A DNA stretch of 12,815 nucleotides from the NCBI GenBank assembly GCA_021160845.1, contig JAGHBT010000271.1, positions 1 through 12,815 on the forward strand. The letters run 5' to 3'. Source of the DNA: a bacterium (GTDB taxonomy: Bacteria; Krumholzibacteriota; Krumholzibacteriia; Krumholzibacteriales; WJIX01). Of this stretch, positions 1 through 7,491 are shown one piece after another. Below the pieces are notes generated by a model that saw nothing but the letters and a program-made list of their open reading frames with translations, was not told where the DNA came from and made no database searches. A program made the translations under genes and the position numbers. Each line of letters opens with the position of its first letter. Position 1 is the first letter of the stretch.

Positions 1-138
1 AGACGTACCATCTGTACTGGCATTATCAATTACGATTGTTTCATATTCGCAAGAAGGGGGATATTCTTTCAGACTGGAAAGGCATTTTTCAATTACATCC
101 TCGCTATTGTAAGTAACAATAATTATAGAAAGCTCCAT
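1..138 (-). CDS. Family 2 glycosyltransferase, N-terminal fragment (cut by left window edge)
   Basis: The ATG at 136-138 opens a frame that runs unbroken to base 1 (46 codons). It begins MELSIIIVTYNSEDVIEKCL and goes on to an IDNASTDGTS segment. The IVTYN strand and the D-N-A-S-T-D nucleotide-binding motif are hallmarks of the GT-A fold of GT2 enzymes, which transfer a sugar from a nucleotide donor in the cytoplasm. The N-terminus resembles the GT2 encoded at 3494-4414 (VLNWNGEDVIKECLASL, IDNASTD), so the two are probably distant paralogues of the rhamnosyltransferase-like group. It follows the Dpm1-like gene by 26 bases in the same direction. The Shine-Dalgarno is weak (AAAAGA about 10 bases upstream). 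Sugar, linkage and full length cannot be seen. The family call is secure; the specificity is unknown. Confidence 0.85.
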   Translation of the reverse strand, partial: MELSIIIVTYNSEDVIEKCLSSLKEYPPSCEYETIVIDNASTDGTS

Positions 139-164
139 AAATAATTTATCTTTTCAGGTTAGAA

Positions 165-896
165 TTAATTCTGTTTTTTCATCCGTCCAAAACTCATAAA
201 CCTTAAACGCCAAACCAAAAAAACAGCTTCCCATACAATCTTCTTAGACATTTTTGAAACGCCAACTCTTCTATCCGTAAAAACTACAGGAATTTCCTTT
301 ATCCTCAAACCCTTTCTCCAGCATAAAAAATTGATCTCAATCTGAAATGAGTACCCATCGCTGCGGATTTTATCAAGTGGCATTTCCTGCAGCACTTCAC
401 GCCTGAAACATTTAAAACCCCCTGTGGAATCCGTAAGAGGCAACCCGGTAATAATCCTCGTATAGAGATTTGCCCCATAACTCAAAATCAACCGGCGAAG
501 GGGCCAGTTAACCACCGTTATCCCTTTTAAATATCTGGAACCAACAACCAAATCATTGTTTTTAATTTCCTTAAGAAATCTGAGAATGTCCTCGGGATTG
601 TGTGAGAAATCAGCATCCATTTCTAAAATATACTTTACCTGCGTATTGGATAAACCCCATTTAAACCCCGCTATATACGCCGAGCCCAACCCCATTTTCT
701 TTTCTCTGTGAATAACATATACTCTGTCATTTCTCGCAGCTAGTTCCTCGGCAATATCACCGGTTCCATCGGGAGAATTGTCATCTACAATAAGTATTCC
801 CAGACTATCCGAAATATTCAGAACCGCGTTTATTATTTCTCGAACATTCTCCTCCTCATTATATGTGGGAACTACGACAAGAGCATCCAATTTCAA
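165..896 (-). CDS. Dpm1-like polyprenol-phosphate glycosyltransferase (GT2, no membrane anchor)
   Basis: This 243-residue protein is close in length to single-domain dolichol-phosphate mannose synthases and lacks the C-terminal membrane helices seen in GtrB-type relatives. Visible motifs are VVPTYNEEENV (8-18), DDNSPDGT (38-45), the metal and donor site MDADFSHNP (93-101), VGSRY (118-122), TDSTGGFKCFRRE (155-167) and SDGYSFQIEI (179-188). In this family the enzyme transfers a hexose, often mannose or glucose, from GDP or UDP to polyprenyl phosphate on the inner membrane face, making a donor for outer-face GT-C transferases. The start is TTG at 894-896; a second TTG two codons on is also possible. 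The upstream GAAAGG can serve as Shine-Dalgarno. The start overlaps the yfhO-like stop by four bases (TTGA), which implies translational coupling. The sugar is not determinable. Confidence 0.9.
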   Translation of the reverse strand: MKLDALVVVPTYNEEENVREIINAVLNISDSLGILIVDDNSPDGTGDIAEELAARNDRVYVIHREKKMGLGSAYIAGFKWGLSNTQVKYILEMDADFSHNPEDILRFLKEIKNNDLVVGSRYLKGITVVNWPLRRLILSYGANLYTRIITGLPLTDSTGGFKCFRREVLQEMPLDKIRSDGYSFQIEINFLCWRKGLRIKEIPVVFTDRRVGVSKMSKKIVWEAVFLVWRLRFMSFGRMKKQN

Positions 897-3355
897 ACGA
901 CCTTTCTTTTGAACCCTAAGAAACCCACAATTGATAGAATCAGTGATAAAGCAAAGGCTATTATCGAAATCAGTAACGAAACCTTTATGCCATGTGGCTT
1001 ATATTTCAATTTAATACTGTGATCACCTGGGTTTAAGGGAAGCGCACGCAGGCAATAATCAGCTCTTAGAATTTCTTTTTCTTCTCCGTCGACTTCAACT
1101 TTCCATTCCGGGTAATATATCTCACTCATAACCATAATACATGAATTTTCCACATGTGCATTGATTTCTATCGAATTTACCCCGTAATCATTTATTTTCG
1201 CTCTACTTCCACTTGATGACTCAATATTAAGAGAGAGTGGATTTTCAAACAATACGTGCTCGGCGGGATTAAATTCCGGCGATACCATAAAATTAAGCAT
1301 ATCCTCGAGTTTCATAATTTTTACTTTGTCGACAAAGAAAACTCTGGGAAGGACTTTTACGTTTTCGTAAATAACCCCCGAATCCCGCTTCCAGACCATG
1401 GGAAAAACAGAGCTTTCCTTAAACAGCGGATCTTGAGAAAGTATGTACTTTACATTCAACATATTAAGTATCTGAACCGGAACCCTTCCGCTGTTAAAGA
1501 AAGCAAACATTGTATCCATAAGATTTTGATATATTTGAAGCTTGGCGGCATGATACCCACCTGTAGAGAATAAACCCGATATCATATATTTATTTTCACT
1601 AAAGGGGGGCATGCTGTATGACCACCTGCCCAATCCGACTGCCGGGGCTGGGAATATCCTGTAAAACGATTTGTCTTTTTTGAGAAAATTTATCATTTCA
1701 TCAGGTTTTTTATATTTCTCTCTTTCCTCGCCAGATTTAACAATCCTGTATCCTTCATATCCCCAGGTTTTTTCAGGATGAATAATAGAACCTTTCATGA
1801 GAAACATATCCACAAACAAGACTACCGACAAGGCGAGTACTAAATTGCCGCTTTTTATCCTCTTTATCGAGGCGATAAAGAGGATCGCCGCCACAACCGA
1901 AAGGAGAAAAATTCTTGTTACTAAATCTTTCACAAAACCATCGGCGGCTTTGTCAACGAAACGAACTTTACCGATTACCGAACTATGCAATATTCTCTCT
2001 TTTATTCCACTATTTCCAATAAGCACAATGGAAAGGACAACAACACAAACAATCAAAGAATAGCGAAAAATTTTTATGTATTTTGGACTGGATAAAACGC
2101 CCGCACGATACATAGTTAAAATCTTTTCAATACCAAGTCCCATTAGAGTAACTATCATCAATTGCTGAACAATAAGTACCATAACCGGAACCCGGAACTT
2201 GTTAAAATAGGGAAAGTATCTAAACATAACTCCGAAAAAAGGAGAAAACTTCCCAAAACTCATCAGAGTTGAAATCAAAACGGTTAAACCAAGAAACCAC
2301 TTCCATCTGTTCTTAACAAGAAACAGAGCGGCGGCGGAGAAAACAGCTGCCACAATCCCGATATAATTCGGATAATCCGTAAATGGCATACGCCCCCAGT
2401 AAGTCATCTTTCCAAAACCAAAAGCCCAGGGAAACACAAAAGTTAACATCTCCTTCGGATGCAGACTCCAGCCTGTGGCATATCCATAATCGACCCCTCC
2501 TCCGGCGCCACCGCCTCTAATAGAAAATCGCGCGTAATGTTTAAGCGGGAAAATTAGAATGGAGGCAATCCCAACAGCAAGAATGAAAACCAAGATTATA
2601 GTTATCGTGTTAAAAATAAAATCTCTTCTCCTACCTCTTTGGAGCAAATATATCGATTCAAAGACAAAAATAAATCCAACAATAAGATAGGTATAATAAG
2701 AAATTTGAATATGCCCTCGCAACATTTGAACACCCAGTGTTAACGAAAGAAGGCCTGCCATCATGATCCTTCGATGGCCTGACAACAGCTGTTTAGCAAG
2801 AAGAAAGGCAAAAGGCATAAATGCTACCGCGCTTGCCTGGGAACCATGGCCATTAGCACCCATGGCAAGGTAATTCGGAAGCATAATAAACAACACTCCC
2901 GAGATAAGTGACACCGGTGATGAAACACCAAAAGAGCGTAATAAGAGATAGACACCAATCCCAGCCATAAAATAATGAAAAAGGAGCCAGGTCAACCGCG
3001 GAAAAGCCAGGTATTTATGTACTAAATGAGGTAACCAACTTACTGGATATACATATGGAGTATAAGCCATACTTGAAAAACTTGGCATTCCGGAAAAGAG
3101 ATAGGGATTCCAGAGGGGATATACCCCGGAATCAAGAGCATCCTTCCCAACCGAAGCAAAGCTGACCGGTGTTTTGCTGTCAGGTACAAAAAATATTTTA
3201 TCATGAAAACATATTCCCGGCATTAGAATACATATAACCATCAGCAAAACAGCACTAACAACAAATGCTCTCTTCCATGCGGAAACCGTATCCAATTTCA
3301 TAACAGAATCAAACCCGGACAAGTTTTTATCTTTCTTTCGATTCACATCTGCCAA
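893..3355 (-). CDS. YfhO-family multi-spanning membrane protein, putative GT-C glycosyltransferase
   Basis: This 820-residue protein has a first membrane helix near residues 29-46, then an outer loop with the family-typical WNPYLFSGMP (82-91) and a GHGSQASAVAFMPF stretch (169-182), followed by many hydrophobic helices to about residue 510. A largely soluble region follows, then a beta-rich segment with IYYPEWKVEVDG and a last helix near 795-815. This is the YfhO layout. In Bacillus and Listeria, YfhO-type proteins act with a CsbB/GtrB polyprenyl-phosphate GT2 and a GtcA-type flippase to decorate teichoic acid on the outer face. The start is TTG at 3353-3355, directly after a TAA and seven bases from a near-perfect Shine-Dalgarno (3363-3372). 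The stop overlaps the Dpm1-like gene, so the two are probably a functional pair. The acceptor here is unknown. Because no teichoic acid gene is visible, it is more likely to be a glycolipid, polysaccharide or protein. Confidence 0.88.
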   Translation of the reverse strand: MADVNRKKDKNLSGFDSVMKLDTVSAWKRAFVVSAVLLMVICILMPGICFHDKIFFVPDSKTPVSFASVGKDALDSGVYPLWNPYLFSGMPSFSSMAYTPYVYPVSWLPHLVHKYLAFPRLTWLLFHYFMAGIGVYLLLRSFGVSSPVSLISGVLFIMLPNYLAMGANGHGSQASAVAFMPFAFLLAKQLLSGHRRIMMAGLLSLTLGVQMLRGHIQISYYTYLIVGFIFVFESIYLLQRGRRRDFIFNTITIILVFILAVGIASILIFPLKHYARFSIRGGGAGGGVDYGYATGWSLHPKEMLTFVFPWAFGFGKMTYWGRMPFTDYPNYIGIVAAVFSAAALFLVKNRWKWFLGLTVLISTLMSFGKFSPFFGVMFRYFPYFNKFRVPVMVLIVQQLMIVTLMGLGIEKILTMYRAGVLSSPKYIKIFRYSLIVCVVVLSIVLIGNSGIKERILHSSVIGKVRFVDKAADGFVKDLVTRIFLLSVVAAILFIASIKRIKSGNLVLALSVVLFVDMFLMKGSIIHPEKTWGYEGYRIVKSGEEREKYKKPDEMINFLKKDKSFYRIFPAPAVGLGRWSYSMPPFSENKYMISGLFSTGGYHAAKLQIYQNLMDTMFAFFNSGRVPVQILNMLNVKYILSQDPLFKESSVFPMVWKRDSGVIYENVKVLPRVFFVDKVKIMKLEDMLNFMVSPEFNPAEHVLFENPLSLNIESSSGSRAKINDYGVNSIEINAHVENSCIMVMSEIYYPEWKVEVDGEEKEILRADYCLRALPLNPGDHSIKLKYKPHGIKVSLLISIIAFALSLILSIVGFLGFKRKVV

Positions 3356-3457
3356 TTAAGCTCTCCTCCTCCACAAATCATAATAGTCCCACACAAACCG
3401 TAATACGGCAAACGAGTAATAATAGAACCCGCACTTTCCAGCTATCTTATCCAGGCG
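3356..3457 (-). pseudogene. Start-less 33-codon coding remnant ending exactly at the YfhO start
   Basis: In the only large gap of the left half, the minus strand carries an open stretch of 33 sense codons. It is bounded by a TAG at 3458-3460 and a TAA at 3356-3358, which directly abuts the YfhO TTG. The peptide contains GFYYYSFAVLRFVWDYYDLW followed by three arginines and alanine. It is rich in aromatic residues and ends in a basic cluster, like the tail of a membrane-proximal protein. No ATG, GTG or TTG stands at its beginning (CTG is the only early candidate; GTG and TTG occur only deep inside). It may be the 3' end of a gene lost by deletion, which kept its stop-start junction with yfhO. 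Chance remains possible because the stretch is short. I do not recognise the family. Confidence 0.4.
3363..3372 (-). promoter_or_regulatory. Strong ribosome binding site fixing the TTG start of the YfhO-like gene
   Basis: The minus-strand sequence GGAGGAGGAG lies seven bases before TTG 3353-3355. It matches the anti-Shine-Dalgarno core in two registers. It supports the non-ATG start over the internal ATG at residue 19, which lacks such a site. Confidence 0.75.
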
Positions 3458-3493
3458 CTACCGATGTCGGACACTCTCTAATATTTTAACATT

Positions 3494-4414
3494 TTAATCC
3501 CGTTTAGTAAACCTGTCTAACTCCATATTTTCCCTAATTTTCACTATCTTCCACACACCTTTAAAAAGACTTTTGAGAAGAGTCCACTTTCCGGACAGAA
3601 AAAAGATTGTAAGTAATAAAATAAAAATTGCGGAATAGAAAGGAAATACCATAATTCTCCACCATGCGGATTTGTATCTTCTAAAAAGCCTGTTTGTACT
3701 AACAATTCTCCTTTCAAATTTATACGGAGTAAACCCTCCCCCACTGCTTGAACTCACTTTATGCCAGACATGAGCCGTTGGCGAATAAAAAGACTTCCAT
3801 CCGGCATTCCGGGCACGGAGACATAAATCAACATCCTCACAATACATTTCATAGGAAGGATCAAGAAATCCGACATCCTCAAGCACTTCCCTTCTTATCA
3901 TCATCGCACACCCTGTAACATAACCTGTCTCTTTTACTGCTTCATAATCCCCCCTGTCAACTCTTCTTATATTCAGATGCCGGGGTAAAGCAATGAAGGG
4001 ATAAAAACCACCTCCCCCATACCATATCCTGTTAGGATTATCATAATAATAGATTTTAGCTCCCACTATACCGGCATCATGGCGCTCAAAGACCTTGATC
4101 ATTTCTGAAGCAAAGTCAGGAGCTACAACCGTATCATTATTCAGAAGGAGGAAAAAATCCCCTTCTTCTTTTAGATATTTACGAAGCCCGACATTATTAC
4201 CCTCAGCAAATAAAAGGTTTTCTTTATTCTGAATGATATTTACATGGGGAAACTGTTCTCGCACCATTTGTAATGATGAATCTGTTGAAGCATTATCGAT
4301 CACCGTTATTTCGATCGGAGAATAATCAACATCGGCAAGGGAGGCAAGACACTCTTTTATTACATCTTCCCCATTCCAGTTTAGTACAATCACATGAAGT
4401 AATTTACCAGACAA
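3494..4414 (-). CDS. GT2 glycosyltransferase, rhamnosyltransferase-like
   Basis: This 306-residue protein has the GT-A pattern VIVLNWNGEDVI (8-19), IDNASTD (39-45), the metal-binding LNNDT (91-95), VTGCAMMIRREV (166-177) and YEMYCEDVDLCLRARNAGW (188-206), then H218 before a serine-rich turn. These are the marks of the O-antigen rhamnosyltransferase group of GT2 (WbbL/RfbN-like). It is a cytoplasmic enzyme that adds a sugar to a lipid-linked oligosaccharide, and one hydrophobic segment near 253-274 should hold it at the membrane. The start is TTG (4412-4414), supported by GAGGGGGG six bases upstream; no ATG lies near the conserved first strand. It lies 17 bases after the GT4 gene and 138 bases before yfhO. 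The donor need not be dTDP-rhamnose, because no rml genes are in view. Confidence 0.88.
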   Translation of the reverse strand: MSGKLLHVIVLNWNGEDVIKECLASLADVDYSPIEITVIDNASTDSSLQMVREQFPHVNIIQNKENLLFAEGNNVGLRKYLKEEGDFFLLLNNDTVVAPDFASEMIKVFERHDAGIVGAKIYYYDNPNRIWYGGGGFYPFIALPRHLNIRRVDRGDYEAVKETGYVTGCAMMIRREVLEDVGFLDPSYEMYCEDVDLCLRARNAGWKSFYSPTAHVWHKVSSSSGGGFTPYKFERRIVSTNRLFRRYKSAWWRIMVFPFYSAIFILLLTIFFLSGKWTLLKSLFKGVWKIVKIRENMELDRFTKRD

Positions 4415-4420
4415 GCTATA

Positions 4421-4428
4421 CCCCCCTC
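4421..4428 (-). promoter_or_regulatory. Ribosome binding site supporting a TTG start for the GT2 gene at 3494-4414
   Basis: Minus-strand GAGGGGGG lies six bases upstream of TTG 4412-4414, within the 17-base gap after the GT4 stop (TAG at 4432-4434). Confidence 0.65.
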
Positions 4429-4431
4429 ATA

Positions 4432-5583
4432 CTACTTCCTGAAAAGTTCTTCAAGGGCGGAAACCAACCCCCCCCAGGCAAAACGCTTCTTTTCCTCTTT
4501 AAAATACGGCAACATTTTTGTTCCCCATCCCTCTTTAAAAAACTTTATCACTGCTGATGCCAGCGCTTCAGGATCAGCCGGAGGAACAATAAATCCCGTC
4601 TTTTCTTCCGAAACCACTTCCGGAAGCCCGCCCACTTTAGTTACAACGATAGGTCTGTCAAATGCCAGGGCTATCTGGGCGATCGCGCTTTGAGTCGCGG
4701 AAATGTAGGGAAGCACAACCAGGTCGGAAGCGACAAAATATTTTTCCACCTCATCATTATCAACATATCTTTCCACAAAAGTGACATTTCGGGCAAACTT
4801 TTTTTCTCTAACTAACTTCTTATAAAATGTACTGTCTTCATAAAATTCACCCACTACATACAAATGAATCTTGATTTTTTCCAGAATCAAAGGCATAGCT
4901 TCAAGGAGATACTGTAAACCCTTGTATGGTCTTACATATCCAAAGAACAAAATAATATTCTCACCAACCGCATGGACATCGTCCCTTGCCTGCTGTCTAT
5001 TAATTTCCCCTTTCTTGAAAAAGTCGAAGAGTGGCAAAGGATGTACAATAAGGTCGGCATTCTTTTTAATGCCAAGCAGGTTGTCACGATCTTCCTTCGA
5101 TTGAACAATAAAGGCTTCCACGAAGAAGAAAGCGATTCTGGCAAGAATGCCGTCTAAGACTGACTGTTCGTGCGGAACAACATTGTGGCAGATAAAAATA
5201 ATTTTTCCCCTGCCTAAAATTCGTAAAATACTGTTTATTGTGAATATAGCTGGAGCAAAATAGGGATGCCACCACTGAACAACTACCATGTCCGCGTTAA
5301 AACGTACGATACGAAAAGCAGCCTTCACCCAGGACAGGGGATTTATGGAATCGATAATTCTATCAGATTCAACAATTAGAGGAGTTTTACTTTCATCAAA
5401 TTGAGTTTTACCTGGAAACAAGAATTTCGGGTAAAGACGTTTATAATTAACCAGATATACCCTATGTTTTTTCCGCAGTTCTTTGGCAAGACATGTAGTA
5501 TAATGGGATATCCCACCTCTGTAGGGATAAGCCGGACCAACAAGACAAATTTTCAGATTATTGCTCTCATCGGTTTTAATCAT
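4432..5583 (-). CDS. GT4 glycosyltransferase (GT-B fold)
   Basis: This 383-residue cytoplasmic enzyme of the retaining GT4 type has an N-terminal acceptor domain with LVGPAYPYRGGISHYT (14-29), where the glycine turn is typical, then CHNVVPHE (132-139). The C-terminal Rossmann domain begins at FFGYVRPYKG (213-222), with VVLPYISATQSAI (289-301) and VTKVGGLPEVV (314-324) lining the donor site. The usual EX7E pair is not clear: the expected first glutamate position reads ATQSA rather than E-x-x-G, a variant seen in some GT4 subfamilies. The ATG at 5581-5583 lies inside the end of the GtrB-like gene (eight-base overlap), so translation is probably coupled. A tract of eight G on the coding strand (4468-4475) sits at residues 370-372. 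Substrates cannot be told. Confidence 0.9.
   Translation of the reverse strand: MIKTDESNNLKICLVGPAYPYRGGISHYTTCLAKELRKKHRVYLVNYKRLYPKFLFPGKTQFDESKTPLIVESDRIIDSINPLSWVKAAFRIVRFNADMVVVQWWHPYFAPAIFTINSILRILGRGKIIFICHNVVPHEQSVLDGILARIAFFFVEAFIVQSKEDRDNLLGIKKNADLIVHPLPLFDFFKKGEINRQQARDDVHAVGENIILFFGYVRPYKGLQYLLEAMPLILEKIKIHLYVVGEFYEDSTFYKKLVREKKFARNVTFVERYVDNDEVEKYFVASDLVVLPYISATQSAIAQIALAFDRPIVVTKVGGLPEVVSEEKTGFIVPPADPEALASAVIKFFKEGWGTKMLPYFKEEKKRFAWGGLVSALEELFRK
4468..4475 (-). repeat. G8 homopolymer tract in the 3' end of the GT4 gene
   Basis: Eight consecutive C on the plus strand read as TGG GGG GGG in the gene (Trp-Gly-Gly, residues 370-372 of 383). It is the longest G/C run in the window. 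Slippage by one base would change only the last dozen residues or extend the tail slightly. Confidence 0.9.
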
Positions 5584-6511
5584 CTATTAAATACTCTCTG
5601 AATGAAAAAGATTTTTCAGCTTGTGATGAGAAGAGTTCAGCAAGTAACCCAAAAAAACCGATCTGAATAGATATTACTATCATAATCAGCCCCCCCACCA
5701 TAACAGGTCTTACATGCAACCCATTTCCCGCTAACCATTGAAACAAAAAATAGAGATTGATCAGCCCCCCCACCGTCAGGAAAAAAACAGCTACACGTCC
5801 GAAGAAATGCAACGGGGAAGTGGAACGGTGTGTAATAAAAATCACCGTTAATAAATCAAAAAACCCGTTAAGGAACCTCTTTGTGCCGTATTTACTTCTA
5901 CCGAATTTTCTTTCAAAATGGCTCACTCTTTTTTCAGAAACCTTAAACCCCTCCCATACAGCGAGAACAGGAATAAATCTGTGGAGTTCTCCATAGATTA
6001 ACACACGCTTGACCACTTCTTTCTTGTAAGCCTTTAATCCACAATTAAAATCATGAAGTTTAATGCCGCTTACGAGAGAGGTAACAAAATTGAAAATCTT
6101 CGAAGGTAAAGTCTTTGTGATGGGGTCCTTCCTGTTTAGTTTCCATCCGGATACCAGATCCATCCCTTGATCAAGCTCTTCAATAAGTCCGGGGATCTCA
6201 TCCGGATTATCCTGAAGATCAGCATCAATCGTAACCACTATATCTCCATTTGCAGCTTCAAATCCCGCAGACAGTGCGGCGGATTTACCGTAATTGCGCA
6301 TAAAACTTATTATCTTAACACAATTATCACTCTCACGCAGTAAATGAAGAACCTTCAAAGAACCGTCAGTTGAACCGTCGTCAACAAATAACAACTCATA
6401 ACCAACCGCAACCTTCCGTAACACCACAGTTAACTGATTATAAAGCTCTTCGAGGCTTTTCTCTTCGTTTAATAACGGAACAACCACGGAAATAGTATGT
6501 TTCTTTGTCAT
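5576..6511 (-). CDS. Polyprenyl-phosphate glycosyltransferase, GtrB/DPM type with two membrane helices
   Basis: This 311-residue protein has a cytoplasmic GT2 domain with VVPLLNEEKSLEELY (10-24), FVDDGSTDGS (42-51), RNYGKSAALSAGFEAA (72-87), the catalytic DADLQD (96-101), CGLKAY (157-162), HRFIPVLAVWEG (177-188) and the basic ERKFGRSKYG motif (200-209). Two helices follow near 237-258 and 269-291. Length and layout match GtrB, CsbB and the glycosyltransferase domain of ArnC, which load a sugar onto undecaprenyl phosphate for use outside the membrane. ATG at 6509-6511 lies 14 bases after the epimerase stop, and the 3' end overlaps the GT4 start by eight bases. A GtrB enzyme normally needs a flippase and a GT-C partner; the DUF2723 protein two genes upstream is a candidate partner. 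Sugar specificity is not visible. Confidence 0.9.
   Translation of the reverse strand: MTKKHTISVVVPLLNEEKSLEELYNQLTVVLRKVAVGYELLFVDDGSTDGSLKVLHLLRESDNCVKIISFMRNYGKSAALSAGFEAANGDIVVTIDADLQDNPDEIPGLIEELDQGMDLVSGWKLNRKDPITKTLPSKIFNFVTSLVSGIKLHDFNCGLKAYKKEVVKRVLIYGELHRFIPVLAVWEGFKVSEKRVSHFERKFGRSKYGTKRFLNGFFDLLTVIFITHRSTSPLHFFGRVAVFFLTVGGLINLYFLFQWLAGNGLHVRPVMVGGLIMIVISIQIGFFGLLAELFSSQAEKSFSFREYLIDD
5685..5699 (-). repeat. 15-base direct repeat, copy 1 (contains G7)
   Basis: The plus-strand 15-mer atcagcccccccacc recurs exactly 75 bases away (5760-5774). Both copies encode the same Val-Gly-Gly-Leu-Ile stretch, one in each of the two membrane helices of the GtrB-like protein. The 75-base offset is 25 codons, so recombination between copies would stay in frame. 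Confidence 0.85.
5760..5774 (-). repeat. 15-base direct repeat, copy 2 (contains G7)
   Basis: This is the second exact copy of the 15-mer at 5685-5699, in the codons for the first membrane helix. The bases on both sides differ from copy 1, so the identity is limited to 15 bases. Confidence 0.85.
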
Positions 6512-6525
6512 GATATCATCTCTGC

Positions 6526-7479
6526 TTATTTTGAGTTCAAAAAATTACGGTACCAGCCAATTTCCCGCTCTATCCCTTCCTCGAGGCCAATTCTTGGAGA
6601 GAACCCAAGTTCCTTTCTGGCACTTGATGTATCAGCCCACGTATCGAGAACATCGCCTTTAGCTTTATCAATAAATCTAATGTCAAAATCTTCATCAATC
6701 CTGCTCTTTAATATTTCTAAAACATCCAGTACAGAAACCCTGCTTCCTCCACCAATATTAAAAATGGTTTCTTCTCCGTCATATTCCATTGCCAACATAT
6801 TTGCCTCAACAGCGTCCGAAACAAAGGTAAAATCACGAGTTTGCTTTCCATCCCCGTAAATCTCTATCTCTCCTCCGGTAAGCGCCGCGACTATGAAACG
6901 GCTAAAAGCCATGTCAGGTCTCTGCCTTGGACCGTACACGGTAAAATATCTCAAAGAAAGAGTATTTATACCAAAATTGATCCTGTACAATTCGCACAGG
7001 TGTTCCCCGGAAAGCTTTGTTACTCCATAAGGCGATACTGGCTTTAACCTCTGATCTTCACGCATTGGGAGTTTGTCCGTTTGACCATACACCGAACTGG
7101 AACTTGAATAAACAAGCCGTGTTCGCTCATTTCCTTTAAGGGCTTCCAGTATTTTCTGAGTAGTAAGTATATTCGAATCAACGTAAACCGAAAATTCCTT
7201 TCCCCAGCTCATCCTAACTCCGGCCTGAGCCGCAAGGTGAAAAACACATCTGGAACCATTAATAATCTCACCAATATCATAATCGTTAATGTCCTCTTCA
7301 ATTAATTCAAAATTCTTGTGAGAAATAATATCTCTTAAATTTCCGTGCTTTCTCTCTGGACTATAATAATCGGTAAACGAATCTATGGCTGTAACCCGAT
7401 ATCCATCATCGACAAGCCGTTTACAGAGGGTGGAACCTATAAATCCCGCGGCTCCCGTCACAAACACCTTGTTGTCCAT
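6526..7479 (-). CDS. NAD-dependent sugar-nucleotide epimerase (SDR, UDP-hexose/UDP-glucuronate 4-epimerase-like)
   Basis: This is a cytoplasmic extended short-chain dehydrogenase of about 317 residues. From the chosen start it shows the NAD-binding TGAAGFIG (8-15), the acidic residue after the second strand (D33), HLAAQAGVR (81-89), a serine-rich catalytic loop before VYG, the YGVTK catalytic Tyr/Lys (151-155), RYFTVYGPRQRPDMAF (177-192) and GDGKQTRDF (209-217). The DSFTDYY and AAQAGVR segments resemble UDP-glucuronate and UDP-galactose 4-epimerases; a decarboxylase or dehydratase is less likely. It would supply an activated hexose or uronate to the neighbouring transferases. The start at ATG 7477-7479 gives MDNKVFVTGAAGF, the usual family N-terminus, and has GGGGG five bases upstream. 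An in-frame ATG at 7489-7491 abuts the preceding stop (TAGATG) and would add four residues. Confidence 0.9.
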   Translation of the reverse strand: MDNKVFVTGAAGFIGSTLCKRLVDDGYRVTAIDSFTDYYSPERKHGNLRDIISHKNFELIEEDINDYDIGEIINGSRCVFHLAAQAGVRMSWGKEFSVYVDSNILTTQKILEALKGNERTRLVYSSSSSVYGQTDKLPMREDQRLKPVSPYGVTKLSGEHLCELYRINFGINTLSLRYFTVYGPRQRPDMAFSRFIVAALTGGEIEIYGDGKQTRDFTFVSDAVEANMLAMEYDGEETIFNIGGGSRVSVLDVLEILKSRIDEDFDIRFIDKAKGDVLDTWADTSSARKELGFSPRIGLEEGIEREIGWYRNFLNSK

Positions 7480-7483
7480 ATGT

Positions 7484-7488
7484 ACCCC
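7484..7488 (-). promoter_or_regulatory. GGGGG ribosome binding site favouring the internal epimerase start
   Basis: Minus-strand GGGGG lies five bases before ATG 7477-7479 and can pair with the anti-Shine-Dalgarno with one G-U wobble. The alternative ATG 12 bases upstream has no comparable site. Confidence 0.5.
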
Positions 7489-7491
7489 CAT

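Noticed and set aside
3398..3408. Palindrome ccgtaatacgg in the 138-base gap, considered as an operator
   Set aside because: Five-base arms with a one-base centre are expected by chance, and it falls inside the codon stretch of the remnant. No second copy was seen.
3356..3493. Possible internal promoter or riboswitch in the largest gap
   Set aside because: TTGCCG and TATTAT elements exist but are 20 bases apart, and no extended conserved RNA fold is visible. The coding remnant explains the region better.
6497..6859. 120-codon plus-strand open frame opposite the epimerase 3' end
   Set aside because: Serine-rich low-information translation, antisense to conserved epimerase sequence and spanning a gene junction. 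It is not a credible gene.
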